Origin: Aquimarina sp. Aq107 | GTDB lineage: Bacteria > Bacteroidota > Bacteroidia > Flavobacteriales > Flavobacteriaceae | Length of the DNA: 64,000 nucleotides | Direction of reading: 5' to 3' | Assembly (NCBI RefSeq): GCF_943733665.1 | Contig: NZ_OX030782.1 | Location: 4,388,501-4,452,500, forward strand | Shown: one piece after another, positions 32,857 through 40,529 of the stretch | Position numbering within the stretch: position 1 is the stretch's first letter | How the letters are laid out: every line of letters begins with the position of its first letter | Translations under genes and position numbers: made by a program | Notes under the pieces: generated by a model | The model's database searches: none | What the model saw: the letters and a program-made list of their open reading frames with translations, nothing else | Told to the model about the DNA's origin: nothing

Positions 32857-35610
32857 CTAACTCTTCATACTTTTATGATTTGTTACCCATTTTTTTTTAA
32901 AAAAAATAAAAATAAAGAAGATGAAAATTAGAGATCCCATGATATAATAGGGAATAAAGTTGTTTTCAAAAGCTTGATTGGTATCTCCAATTAATACAAA
33001 AGAAGCCCAATAATAGGGAGACGCTTCCGACAATGAATGTTCTTTTAAGTATTTTCTTTTAGCATTACTTAACGCTTCTACTTTAGATGAAGAAGCATTC
33101 AAATCTTCATAGAAATATTTCATAATACTAGAAGTAGAGGTATCATTAACATTCCATAAGGATGAAATAACAGTATTTGCTCCAGCATAAAAGAACCCTC
33201 TTGCTAAACTAAAGACACCCTCACCTTTATTAATTTTTCCCAGGTTGGTTTGGCATGCACTTAACACTACGAGATCTGAATTATTTTTATAGGTGTATAG
33301 CTCATGAAGTTTAATAGTATCTTGAAAAAAGTAAATCTCAGGCTTTTCTCCGGAATTCGCGTGAGTAGCCAAATGTATAATCTTTGCATCCATACTCTTT
33401 TTCATAAATATTTCTTTACTTGCTTGTTCAAACAAATATGTCTCTCCATTTAAAATAGTATTAATTGAAAAAACTTCTTCCTCGGTAGTACTAAGCTCTG
33501 GAAGATTAGCATTCGAAAATTGAATTGGTGCAAATCCAACAAAATCAAGATTCGTTTTTCTTTCGGCTTTACTATTATATTCTAAAAAGGATGCAGAATA
33601 TGCATAACTCATGTCATTTTGCTCAATTAGATATTTCAATGATTCCGGACTTACATTAAAAGCTTCAAAAGGGATGTTTTGCATAGCAACATCTGGAATA
33701 AGTACCAAATGTTTATTCTTAATCATTTTTTTAAAATGGTCTCCAGGAAAAAGTTGTTGATAGATAGCGTAAGAAACATCTTTAAAAGAGATCAATTCTT
33801 TTTTCTTTTTTAAAGGCCTCGATATTAATCTTCGATACTTATCTAAATTAACTAATAAATCATTGGCGTTTTTTACTTTAAAACTAAACGTATTTTTAGA
33901 AGTGATTACGAGTCCAAAAACATTTTTCTCTTCAACATTTTGTTCATCGAGCGTGTATGAAATAATTACTGTATACGAATCTAACTTTTCCTTTACTTGT
34001 AAAAGTGCGGACGGCTTTATTCTTAATCTTTTATCAAAGTATTTCGGATTTAGCTTATGGAGTGAATCATTAAAAGCTTGATAAGACTTTTTTAATTCGA
34101 ACAAGGAATCTTTTTCTTTACTATAAATATCCTGATTGTGGTGTATGTTAGCTTCTAGACTTAAAATATTCTCTTTTAATGCTAGTCTTTTATCGAGTAA
34201 CTCCTTTGGCAAATCATATTGAATTGTATTTTCTTTAACACCTTGTATTAGTAATAAGCCCTTGTTTTTTTCCATAAAACGGAATAAAGAAGCATTATCC
34301 CCTAAAAGATATGCTGCTCGTACTCCCATGGTATAGGTGTCAGAAACCTCTTTACGCCATAATAATTTTGTATTAATCTCGAAACTGTTCTCTATGATTA
34401 CAGTAACAAGTCGATCACTAATTGTTACTGTATTGATTACTTGTTCTAGATATGTAAGATCTTTAGTTTTTTCGTATAAATCAAATAGAATTATTATTTT
34501 ACTTCGTAATGCTCTAAAAACATTTCTTCTATCATCCGTATCGAACAATTGTAGTTCTGATGGAGTACGATTAGTCAACTCGCCATTTAGTCCAAAACTC
34601 CAACTCAATGAATTTTCAATATTTTGAAGAGCTAATTTGTAATTCCCACGTTCTCTAAAATAGTTTGCAATATTTCTATAACTTTCGGCCTTTCTGTTTT
34701 CATTATTTTTATTAAATATCAAACTTCGCTGTAGATAGAATAACGCACTATCTTTTTGATAATCAAAATACAACTCCCCTAAATTTACATATGAATTAGA
34801 AATTACCGAAGAGTCCTTTTGTTCCATTCCTCTTTCTAAATTCTTAATATAATAATATTTGGATTTGCTAAAATCTTTCAGGTATGCATTAGCATATAAA
34901 TTTGCATAAGTAACGTTTAATGAATAAAAGTTTTTTTGTGAAAGTAGTCTTTCGTTTAATTGTATTAAACTATCCGCGTTTTTTAATAATTCAACCCCTT
35001 GCCTAGAGGATGTTTTGGTATCTAACTCATCGCAAATAATCGTAGTATTAATGTATAAAGATAAAAGGCTTGACTCTAAAGAACTGTTCTTATTTGAATC
35101 CGTTTCTAATAAGTAAATTCCTTTTTTGGAGTAATTCAACGCTTTATATAGTTCTCCTTTTCGTCTATAATGTTTACCTAACTCTCCATATGATCTCGCT
35201 ACCTTGATTCTTGTAATATTAGCTTCTATCACATTATTAAAACACCAAACTCCCTTAGTAAATTCTCTATTTTTAAAATAAAATCTCCCTAAATTATAAA
35301 GTGCATTTTCATAAGAAACACTTTTTTTTAACTGATCATTAAAATGACTTATCTCAATCTTCGCATACTTTATCGCTAGATCATATTTTTTTTTATTGTA
35401 CCACTGCACAGAAAAAAAATGAGACATTTCTAGAATATGAGTAGTATCTTTTACTGAGCTCAAAAGATGATCGCTCTCTATCTCCTTAATTATCTTTTTA
35501 TTTTCTTTGAGTTTTACAAATTGTTTATAATAATTTTGGCTACTTATAGGCAGAATATGCCCGATAAGTAGCCAAAAAAAGATTTTATATTTCTTAATCT
35601 TAATCTTCAA
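32857..35610 (-). CDS. Membrane-anchored TPR-CHAT protease
   Basis: 917 aa. Signal peptide (IFFWLLIGHILPISSQ), a long TPR array (about 40-450), a linker with coiled coil, then a C-terminal CHAT (caspase-like) domain with the dyad His750 (IIHLATHANSG) and Cys786 (VLSACQTNLGK). The last segment (YYIMGSLIFIFFIFIFF, about 896-912) is a membrane helix with a positive tail, so the protease domain should face the periplasm. It is 7 nt downstream of the lipoprotein gene and divergent from the sigma/anti-sigma pair. Confidence 0.92.
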   Translation of the reverse strand: MKIKIKKYKIFFWLLIGHILPISSQNYYKQFVKLKENKKIIKEIESDHLLSSVKDTTHILEMSHFFSVQWYNKKKYDLAIKYAKIEISHFNDQLKKSVSYENALYNLGRFYFKNREFTKGVWCFNNVIEANITRIKVARSYGELGKHYRRKGELYKALNYSKKGIYLLETDSNKNSSLESSLLSLYINTTIICDELDTKTSSRQGVELLKNADSLIQLNERLLSQKNFYSLNVTYANLYANAYLKDFSKSKYYYIKNLERGMEQKDSSVISNSYVNLGELYFDYQKDSALFYLQRSLIFNKNNENRKAESYRNIANYFRERGNYKLALQNIENSLSWSFGLNGELTNRTPSELQLFDTDDRRNVFRALRSKIIILFDLYEKTKDLTYLEQVINTVTISDRLVTVIIENSFEINTKLLWRKEVSDTYTMGVRAAYLLGDNASLFRFMEKNKGLLLIQGVKENTIQYDLPKELLDKRLALKENILSLEANIHHNQDIYSKEKDSLFELKKSYQAFNDSLHKLNPKYFDKRLRIKPSALLQVKEKLDSYTVIISYTLDEQNVEEKNVFGLVITSKNTFSFKVKNANDLLVNLDKYRRLISRPLKKKKELISFKDVSYAIYQQLFPGDHFKKMIKNKHLVLIPDVAMQNIPFEAFNVSPESLKYLIEQNDMSYAYSASFLEYNSKAERKTNLDFVGFAPIQFSNANLPELSTTEEEVFSINTILNGETYLFEQASKEIFMKKSMDAKIIHLATHANSGEKPEIYFFQDTIKLHELYTYKNNSDLVVLSACQTNLGKINKGEGVFSLARGFFYAGANTVISSLWNVNDTSTSSIMKYFYEDLNASSSKVEALSNAKRKYLKEHSLSEASPYYWASFVLIGDTNQAFENNFIPYYIMGSLIFIFFIFIFFKKKWVTNHKSMKS

Positions 35611-35617
35611 TATTTAA

Positions 35618-36067
35618 TTAATCGCAAACAATATTTGGATCATTAATTGAATATGTTCTATAATCAATTTTAAGAAGTGCAGATTTTTCTACCGGATCTT
35701 CTGCTTCAATAGGATCCGTAGCTCTATGATTCAAATCCTGATATGGGGCATCTTCCCAATTATGAATCACCAGATCTCTATAACTCCAGATTTCTCCATT
35801 AGGATTTAATGAACAGGAAGTTACGTTAACCTGGCCGTATTCAGTCGCGTGTCTCGCTCTAATTTCGGCTTTCTGAGATTCTGTAGTTCCAACTGAATAA
35901 ATAACCACAACTTCTATATCTTCGATGGTATACTGAACAGGAGTTCCATCTACAAAAGTTAAATCATCGAATTTAGCATTTCCTTCAATTTCTGTAAGTT
36001 CCTCATTTTGCTCACAAGCAAAGAAGAACAAACAACTCAGTGCCCCTAAAATAATGTTTTTCCTCAT
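35618..36067 (-). CDS. Lipoprotein with protease-propeptide-like segment
   Basis: 149 aa from Met 36067; an in-frame Met at 36100 adds 11 basic residues. Lipoprotein signal ILGALSCLFFFAC with the lipid Cys at about residue 18. The central YSVGTTESQKAEIRARH resembles the inhibitor-I9/S8-propeptide helix motif, but this is only a visual likeness. It sits directly before the CHAT gene (7 nt), probably as one transcript. It may be a substrate, inhibitor or partner of the CHAT protease. Two Cys (in NVTSCSL and at the C-terminal end) could form a disulfide. Confidence 0.7.
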   Translation of the reverse strand: MRKNIILGALSCLFFFACEQNEELTEIEGNAKFDDLTFVDGTPVQYTIEDIEVVVIYSVGTTESQKAEIRARHATEYGQVNVTSCSLNPNGEIWSYRDLVIHNWEDAPYQDLNHRATDPIEAEDPVEKSALLKIDYRTYSINDPNIVCD

Positions 36068-36114
36068 TTTTTTTACGTTTTTTATTTTCCTATTCTTCAT
36101 AAAAACTTAAAATG

Positions 36115-36147
36115 TTACCCACGTAAAAGTATAAAATTTTATTTTTG
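36115..36147. promoter_or_regulatory. Divergent promoter region, CHAT operon and sigma operon
   Basis: It contains the inverted repeat TTAC-CCAC-GTAA (36115-36126), possibly recognised by the neighbouring ECF sigma factor or a regulator, and a plus-strand -7 box TATTTTTG (36140-36147), 18 nt before the sigma gene. Confidence 0.4.
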
Positions 36148-36164
36148 CTTTTTAACATTTATAT

Positions 36165-36725
36165 ATGGATGGTAATTTTTTTTTAAAAGAGCTCGTAAAA
36201 GAAGATTCAAAAATAATTTCTCAAATATATAATAAAAACTTCCCTTCAATTAAAAAATTTATCCTTCTAAATAGCGGAAATACCGAGGATGCAGAAGATA
36301 TATTTCAAAAATCCTTGATTCAGATAATAATTCGATACAAAAGAGAAAAATTTAGTATTTCGGGAGATTTTGATGCCTATTTAATGGCGATTTGTAAAAA
36401 CTTATGGCGAAGAGAATTAAATCTTCATAAAAAAAGGGTAACAAATGTAGAAAAAGTTGAAGTACATGATGAATATATAGATAGTGCATTTGCCCTTCTA
36501 GAGCAAAAGAAACAGGAACTGTTTATTGAAAAATTTGCAGAAATTACTGGGAATTGTAAAGAGATTTTAACACTCTTCTTTGCAAAAACTCCATACGAAG
36601 AAATTGTTGCCAACACAGAATATTCCTCTGAATTGGTTGTTCGACAACGCGTGTTTAAATGCAAAAAACGTTTGGCAGAATTAATTAAAAAAGATAGTAG
36701 ATATAATTCATTAAAAGAATTATGA
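36165..36725 (+). CDS. ECF-type RNA polymerase sigma factor
   Basis: 186 aa. Region 2 (about 20-90: NFPSIKKFILLNSGNTEDAEDIFQKSL, then FDAYLMAICKNLWRREL) and region 4 (about 125-175, with YSSELVVRQRVFKCKKRL as the helix-turn-helix). It should direct RNA polymerase to a small regulon, perhaps including its divergent CHAT neighbour. The stop overlaps the next start (ATGA), so it is coupled to the putative anti-sigma factor. Confidence 0.92.
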   Translation: MDGNFFLKELVKEDSKIISQIYNKNFPSIKKFILLNSGNTEDAEDIFQKSLIQIIIRYKREKFSISGDFDAYLMAICKNLWRRELNLHKKRVTNVEKVEVHDEYIDSAFALLEQKKQELFIEKFAEITGNCKEILTLFFAKTPYEEIVANTEYSSELVVRQRVFKCKKRLAELIKKDSRYNSLKEL

Positions 36726-37525
36726 GTTTAGAAGAAGACATATTAATTGAACGTTTTTTAAGAAATCAACTTTCTGAAAAGGAACAGAATGATTTTTTGG
36801 ATACCATTGCCAATAATCAAAACTTTAGAGAAAAATTTCTTTTAGAGAAACAACTTTTTGAGACTCTAAATGAAGAAGAATGGAGTTATGCTGCAAAAAT
36901 AGATGTAACAGAAATAGAAGAATATACTGCATTATATCGAAATAATGCCGATAGATTAAAACAAGTAATACATAAGGCCACAACTAGCAATAAACGGAAG
37001 AATAAAATAAGAAGATTAACCTATTTTTCTGCTGTTGCGGCTGTCGCACTATTTGCATTACTTATTAATTTTTACCCTCAAAAAAATCAAAAGACTATTA
37101 ATGAAATTTATGCTAATTACAGCACCAATGAATTACCTTCTTTAGTTACTAGAAACCCTAATGAGGTAGATCCTGATTTAGCTTTTGCGGAAAGTAATTT
37201 TAAAAACAAAAACTATCAAGAAGCATTAATATATATTGATAAATTACTAGAAAAAGATAAAGATAATAGCACGTTATACATATATAAGGCTATATCTCAT
37301 ATGGAATTAGGTGAATATTCGCAGGCAGAAAAAAACTTAAATAGTTTTATTCATAGTGATCTTATTGACTCCGAAAAAGGATACTGGTACAAATCACTCC
37401 TATACTTAAAAACAAAAGATGTAAATAAATGTAAACAAATACTCCAAATTATTATTAAAAACTCTTATTCTAAGAATAAAGAAGCTAAGCAATTACTTGA
37501 AAAAATAGCTAATTATAAAACTTAA
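36722..37525 (+). CDS. Putative anti-sigma factor with periplasmic TPRs
   Basis: 267 aa. The N-terminal cytoplasmic part (IERFLRNQLSEKEQNDFLDTIANN) resembles Bacteroidetes anti-sigma N-termini without zinc ligands. One membrane helix (YFSAVAAVALFALLINFYP, about 102-120) is followed by TPR-like repeats in the periplasm (AESNFKNKNYQEALIYIDKL, LYIYKAISHMELGEYSQAEK). Coupling to the sigma gene supports a sequester-and-release role. The sensing side would face the same compartment as the CHAT protease. Confidence 0.82.
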   Translation: MSLEEDILIERFLRNQLSEKEQNDFLDTIANNQNFREKFLLEKQLFETLNEEEWSYAAKIDVTEIEEYTALYRNNADRLKQVIHKATTSNKRKNKIRRLTYFSAVAAVALFALLINFYPQKNQKTINEIYANYSTNELPSLVTRNPNEVDPDLAFAESNFKNKNYQEALIYIDKLLEKDKDNSTLYIYKAISHMELGEYSQAEKNLNSFIHSDLIDSEKGYWYKSLLYLKTKDVNKCKQILQIIIKNSYSKNKEAKQLLEKIANYKT

Positions 37526-37600
37526 TTATTCATACAGGGAAATACCACATTATTTAAATAAAATAAATTTTATCTAGTGCTTATTTTTTCAAAATCGCTT

Positions 37601-37978
37601 TTAAAATGTAGGTAATGAGGCTTGCAATACCTTAGACTCATAATGAGTAATTTTATTTTGATCAGAAAACTCAAATTTCATAATCATAACGGATTTTTCG
37701 GCTTGCATAATATATGACGTTTCTCCATCCTTTTTTGAAATCACTCTACAGTCTTCTATCATGCCTAATGTCTTATTATGGCTTTCTAAAAATTGATCAA
37801 TATCATCAATAGTTTTTGTCTGCTGATACTTTTCATCTAACAAATCAAAAATCGTTGTGGGAGATAGATAATTATATCCTTTGGTAAAATCAATGATAAC
37901 GGCGTCGTAATCATCTATATTCTGAGCAGAAATTGTGTGAATGAAAAGTACTGTAAATAAAAAGCAACATAGTTTCAT
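37601..37978 (-). CDS. Exported hypothetical protein
   Basis: 125 aa with signal peptide (LFTVLFIHTISAQ). The body resembles small DUF3887-like or calycin-like periplasmic proteins (DYDAVIIDFTKGYNYLSPTTIFDLLDEKYQ). No catalytic motif. Convergent with the anti-sigma gene. Function unknown. Confidence 0.7.
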   Translation of the reverse strand: MKLCCFLFTVLFIHTISAQNIDDYDAVIIDFTKGYNYLSPTTIFDLLDEKYQQTKTIDDIDQFLESHNKTLGMIEDCRVISKKDGETSYIMQAEKSVMIMKFEFSDQNKITHYESKVLQASLPTF

Positions 37979-38082
37979 AAATGGTATCTTTAATTCATTC
38001 GATATAAATGTAAGAAAAAACCTCCATTTATAAAATTATTTAACAGATTAAATGCGATTTTAGCAGTTAATGAGTATTTAAA

Positions 38083-38116
38083 AAACGAGGTTACCTAAAT
38101 TAAGACAACCTCGTTT
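38083..38116 (-). terminator. Terminator after peptide gene C
   Basis: Perfect ten-pair stem AAACGAGGTT/AACCTCGTTT with a 14-nt loop and A/T runs on both sides. Related to the terminator after the peptide A gene, so leader, peptide and terminator appear duplicated as a cassette. Confidence 0.8.
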
Positions 38117-38125
38117 ATAATTAAT

Positions 38126-38284
38126 TTACAAAAAACAATTTCCCATAAAACAAGGAACCGGACATCTAGGAGCATTAGGCTCGCTATTGCCACCTGGACA
38201 ATAATAACCTCCACTTTGTCCATTGATTTGTTTTAATTCCTCTCTACTTAAAGTTTTTCCGATGCTTAAAATTGATTTTTTCAT
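38126..38284 (-). CDS. GG-leader Cys-rich small peptide C
   Basis: 52 aa, same length as peptide A. Leader MKKSILSIGKTLSREELKQI, junction NGQSGG, then a core with four Cys ending in CPVPCFMGNCFL, which differs from the CPVRCFMGNCLL end of peptide A only at two positions. The middle of the core differs more (YYCPGGNSEPNAPR), as expected for diversifying precursors. It has its own copy of the 34-bp leader element and its own terminator, so it is a self-contained transcription unit 6 kb from its paralogue. Confidence 0.75.
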   Translation of the reverse strand: MKKSILSIGKTLSREELKQINGQSGGYYCPGGNSEPNAPRCPVPCFMGNCFL

Positions 38285-38311
38285 ATGTGAAAATAATTAA
38301 TGATTTATATG

Positions 38312-38345
38312 CCTTGAACATTTATCGACACTCAAGGTTTGTGTC
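38312..38345 (-). promoter_or_regulatory. Shared 34-bp leader element, copy 2
   Basis: Only two adjacent bases (AT for TA) differ from 32579-32612, and both lie between the pairing segments, so the potential stem and pseudoknot are kept. 28 nt before the start of peptide C. Confidence 0.65.
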
Positions 38346-38642
38346 GTTTAAAAAAGCTATCTCTTATATTCTTTTATATATCACTTGTGTTTTTTACTAC
38401 TTCACTAATTAGAAAATCATCTCTAATCAGTTAATGACTTAAATCCAAAAAGTGTTACTACAGCAAAGTTACTTTTCGTTAAGAGTTGTTATTAAATCGA
38501 TAAACAACAAAGAAAATCTCATTTTATTTAAAAATTAACGGGGAAATTATTCCTAAAAATACTGATTATTGAAAGTTTAAAAACACAACAGCGACTACAT
38601 AGGATAAAGTCTTAGTATGAAAAATGATTTGTTTCATTTCCA

Positions 38643-38677
38643 TTGGTCGACAGAAAATTAGATTTGGTCTACAGAAA
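38643..38677 (+). promoter_or_regulatory. Two-turn direct repeat, LytTR-like operator
   Basis: TTGGTCGACAGAAA (38643-38656) and TTGGTCTACAGAAA (38664-38677) differ at one base and are 21 bp apart, two helical turns. This spacing is typical of LytTR-type response-regulator sites, though the sequence is not the canonical motif. Confidence 0.5.
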
Positions 38678-38865
38678 CTTTACTCCTACCCAATCTTAAA
38701 GAAATATTGAAAAGACCTGTAGTATTTTTACATCAGAGAAAATAACAAATTAGTGTTGTTTATATGAAACATAAAATAAGTAACCGAGAGTTGCCTCTAG
38801 AAAGAAACATATAATACGTACATAAATAATATTGATCCCCAAGATCCCACGTCGTCATATTACCC

Positions 38866-38897
38866 AAAAGCTATGCAACAATGCATAGCTTTTTTTA
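38866..38897 (+). terminator. Strong terminator with no gene upstream
   Basis: Perfect 12-pair stem AAAAGCTATGCA/TGCATAGCTTTT, 4-nt loop, T7 tail. The only plus-strand sequence before it is the gene-free stretch beginning at 38285. Confidence 0.85.
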
Positions 38898-39025
38898 TTA
38901 TTTATCCATAGTAATCGTGGATTAATATCATTTATTTTAAGACTAGAAATAGGTTTAAAAAATAAAAGGTTCATCTTTTTTAAAAAATTCATTCTTTCTC
39001 ATTCATACAAAACCAACCTTTTCTT

Positions 39026-39033
39026 TAAATTTG
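39026..39033 (+). promoter_or_regulatory. -7 box of the serS transcript
   Basis: TAAATTTG matches TAnnTTTG and is placed so that transcription would start just ahead of the structured leader at 39044. Confidence 0.55.
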
Positions 39034-39043
39034 CTCCTTTAAT

Positions 39044-39154
39044 GCGAAAGGGATAGCAGCGACATCCTTTTGTTTTTTTATCTTAAGCTTGGTAAAGGAA
39101 AAAACAAAAGATATAGCGGATAGTCCGACCACGAGGAAGCGAGTGGAATCGCCC
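39044..39154 (+). ncRNA. Structured RNA element in the serS leader
   Basis: A 12-bp stem CTTTTGTTTTTT (39067-39078) / AAAAAACAAAAG (39099-39110) is flanked by related arms GGGATAGCAGCGACATCC and GATATAGCGGATAGTCCG. These are followed by ACGAGGAAGCGAGTGG and TCGCCC. This GATAGC...CCGACC...CGCCC pattern recurs in flavobacterial genomes and may be the Rfam Flavo-1 motif; I could not check. It lies between the promoter and the serS start, so it may regulate serS or be a processed small RNA. Confidence 0.6.
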
Positions 39155-39166
39155 AAAACAAAAACC

Positions 39167-40438
39167 ATGTTACTTGCACAACAAATCATAGCACATAAAG
39201 AAGAATATATTGCTGCATTAGCCAAAAGAAATTTTGATGCTGCTCCAATTCTAGAAAAAGTAATCAATTTAGATGAAGAAAGACGTGCTACACAGTCCAA
39301 GTTGGATAATATCAAAGCAGACTCTAACAAATTGAATAAAGAAATTGGAGTTTTGTTTAAAAATGGAGAACAACAAAAAGCTAACATATTAAAACAAAAA
39401 GCTTCTCAAATCAAGGAAAGCATGAATACTTTAGAAGATAGACTTCCAAAAGTAAAAGCTGAACTTATTGAGTTATTATATACAATTCCTAACATTCCAC
39501 ATTCTTCTGTTCCTGATGGACAAACTGATGAGGATAATGAAGAAGTCTTTAGAGAAGGTGATATCCCAACCTTAGAAGAAGGAGCTTTACCGCATTGGGA
39601 ACTGGCAAAAAAATATGACATCATAGATTTTGAACTAGGAGTAAAAATTACAGGTGCCGGATTTCCAGTTTATAAAGGAAAAGGAGCAAGATTACAACGT
39701 GCATTAATTAGTTATTTTCTAGACAAAAATACAGATGCGGGATATAAAGAATATCAAGTTCCTCATTTAGTCAATGAAGCTTCTGGTTATGGTACTGGTC
39801 AATTACCGGATAAAGAAGGTCAGATGTATCACGTTACAGCAGATGATTTATATCTAATACCTACTGCAGAAGTTCCCGTAACCAATATGTTTAGAGATGA
39901 TTTAGTAAATGAGAATGACCTGCCTATTTGTTGTACTGGATATACTCCTTGTTTTAGAAGAGAAGCAGGTTCATATGGCGCTCACGTTCGTGGATTAAAT
40001 CGCTTACATCAATTTGACAAAGTAGAAATTGTACGTATCGAAAAACCAGAAAACTCTTATCAGGCACTAGATGGAATGGTAGACCATGTAAAGGAAATTC
40101 TTAATGAATTAAAATTGCCATACCGTATATTAAGATTATGCGGAGGAGATATTGGGTTTACAGCTGCTCTAACCTATGATTTCGAAGTGTTTTCTACCGC
40201 TCAAGATCGTTGGTTAGAAATAAGTTCTGTTTCTAATTTTGAATCTTATCAAGCCAATCGCTTAAAACTAAGGTATAAAGATGGTAATGGCAAAAATCAA
40301 TTAGCTCATACATTAAACGGAAGCTCTCTAGCATTACCAAGAGTATTAGCTGGTATTTTAGAAAACTATCAAACACCAAAAGGAATTAAAATACCAGATG
40401 TTTTAGTGCCTTATTGTGGGTTTGAATATATCGACTAA
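39167..40438 (+). CDS. serS: Seryl-tRNA synthetase
   Basis: 423 aa class II synthetase that charges tRNA-Ser and tRNA-Sec. An N-terminal coiled-coil arm (about 30-100) binds the tRNA long arm. Motif 2 is in FRREAGSYGAHVRGLNRLHQF and motif 3 in NGSSLALPRVLAGILENYQ. The frame opens at 39089, but those 26 residues are encoded by the structured leader RNA and are unlike SerRS, so 39167 is the start (MLLAQQIIAHKEEYIAALAK). Confidence 0.96.
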   Translation: MLLAQQIIAHKEEYIAALAKRNFDAAPILEKVINLDEERRATQSKLDNIKADSNKLNKEIGVLFKNGEQQKANILKQKASQIKESMNTLEDRLPKVKAELIELLYTIPNIPHSSVPDGQTDEDNEEVFREGDIPTLEEGALPHWELAKKYDIIDFELGVKITGAGFPVYKGKGARLQRALISYFLDKNTDAGYKEYQVPHLVNEASGYGTGQLPDKEGQMYHVTADDLYLIPTAEVPVTNMFRDDLVNENDLPICCTGYTPCFRREAGSYGAHVRGLNRLHQFDKVEIVRIEKPENSYQALDGMVDHVKEILNELKLPYRILRLCGGDIGFTAALTYDFEVFSTAQDRWLEISSVSNFESYQANRLKLRYKDGNGKNQLAHTLNGSSLALPRVLAGILENYQTPKGIKIPDVLVPYCGFEYID

Positions 40439-40529
40439 TTCTTTTAGAGCTAGATAATCAGCTAGTTTAACAATACTTATAACATAATATCAAAGCGCAT
40501 TTTGCTATATTTACAAAAAAACTTGCAGC

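Larger units (their letters stand above)
38346..39025. other. Gene-free stretch with direct repeat and orphan terminator
   Basis: No convincing ORF; a 16-codon ORF at 38764-38814 is too short to call. It holds a two-turn direct repeat (38643-38677) and a strong plus-strand terminator (38866-38897), which together suggest a small RNA or very short gene transcribed rightward. Confidence 0.5.

Noticed and set aside
34337..34627. 96-codon plus-strand ORF within the CHAT gene
   Set aside because: Antisense shadow in AT-rich TPR coding sequence.
38764..38814. 16-codon ORF (MKHKISNRELPLERNI)
   Set aside because: Possible, but too short to separate from chance without expression data; kept only as part of the small-RNA finding.
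39089..39166. N-terminal extension of SerRS
   Set aside because: Encoded by the structured leader RNA and unlike the family.
39025..39387. 120-codon minus-strand ORF over the serS 5' region
   Set aside because: Antisense to serS and its structured leader.
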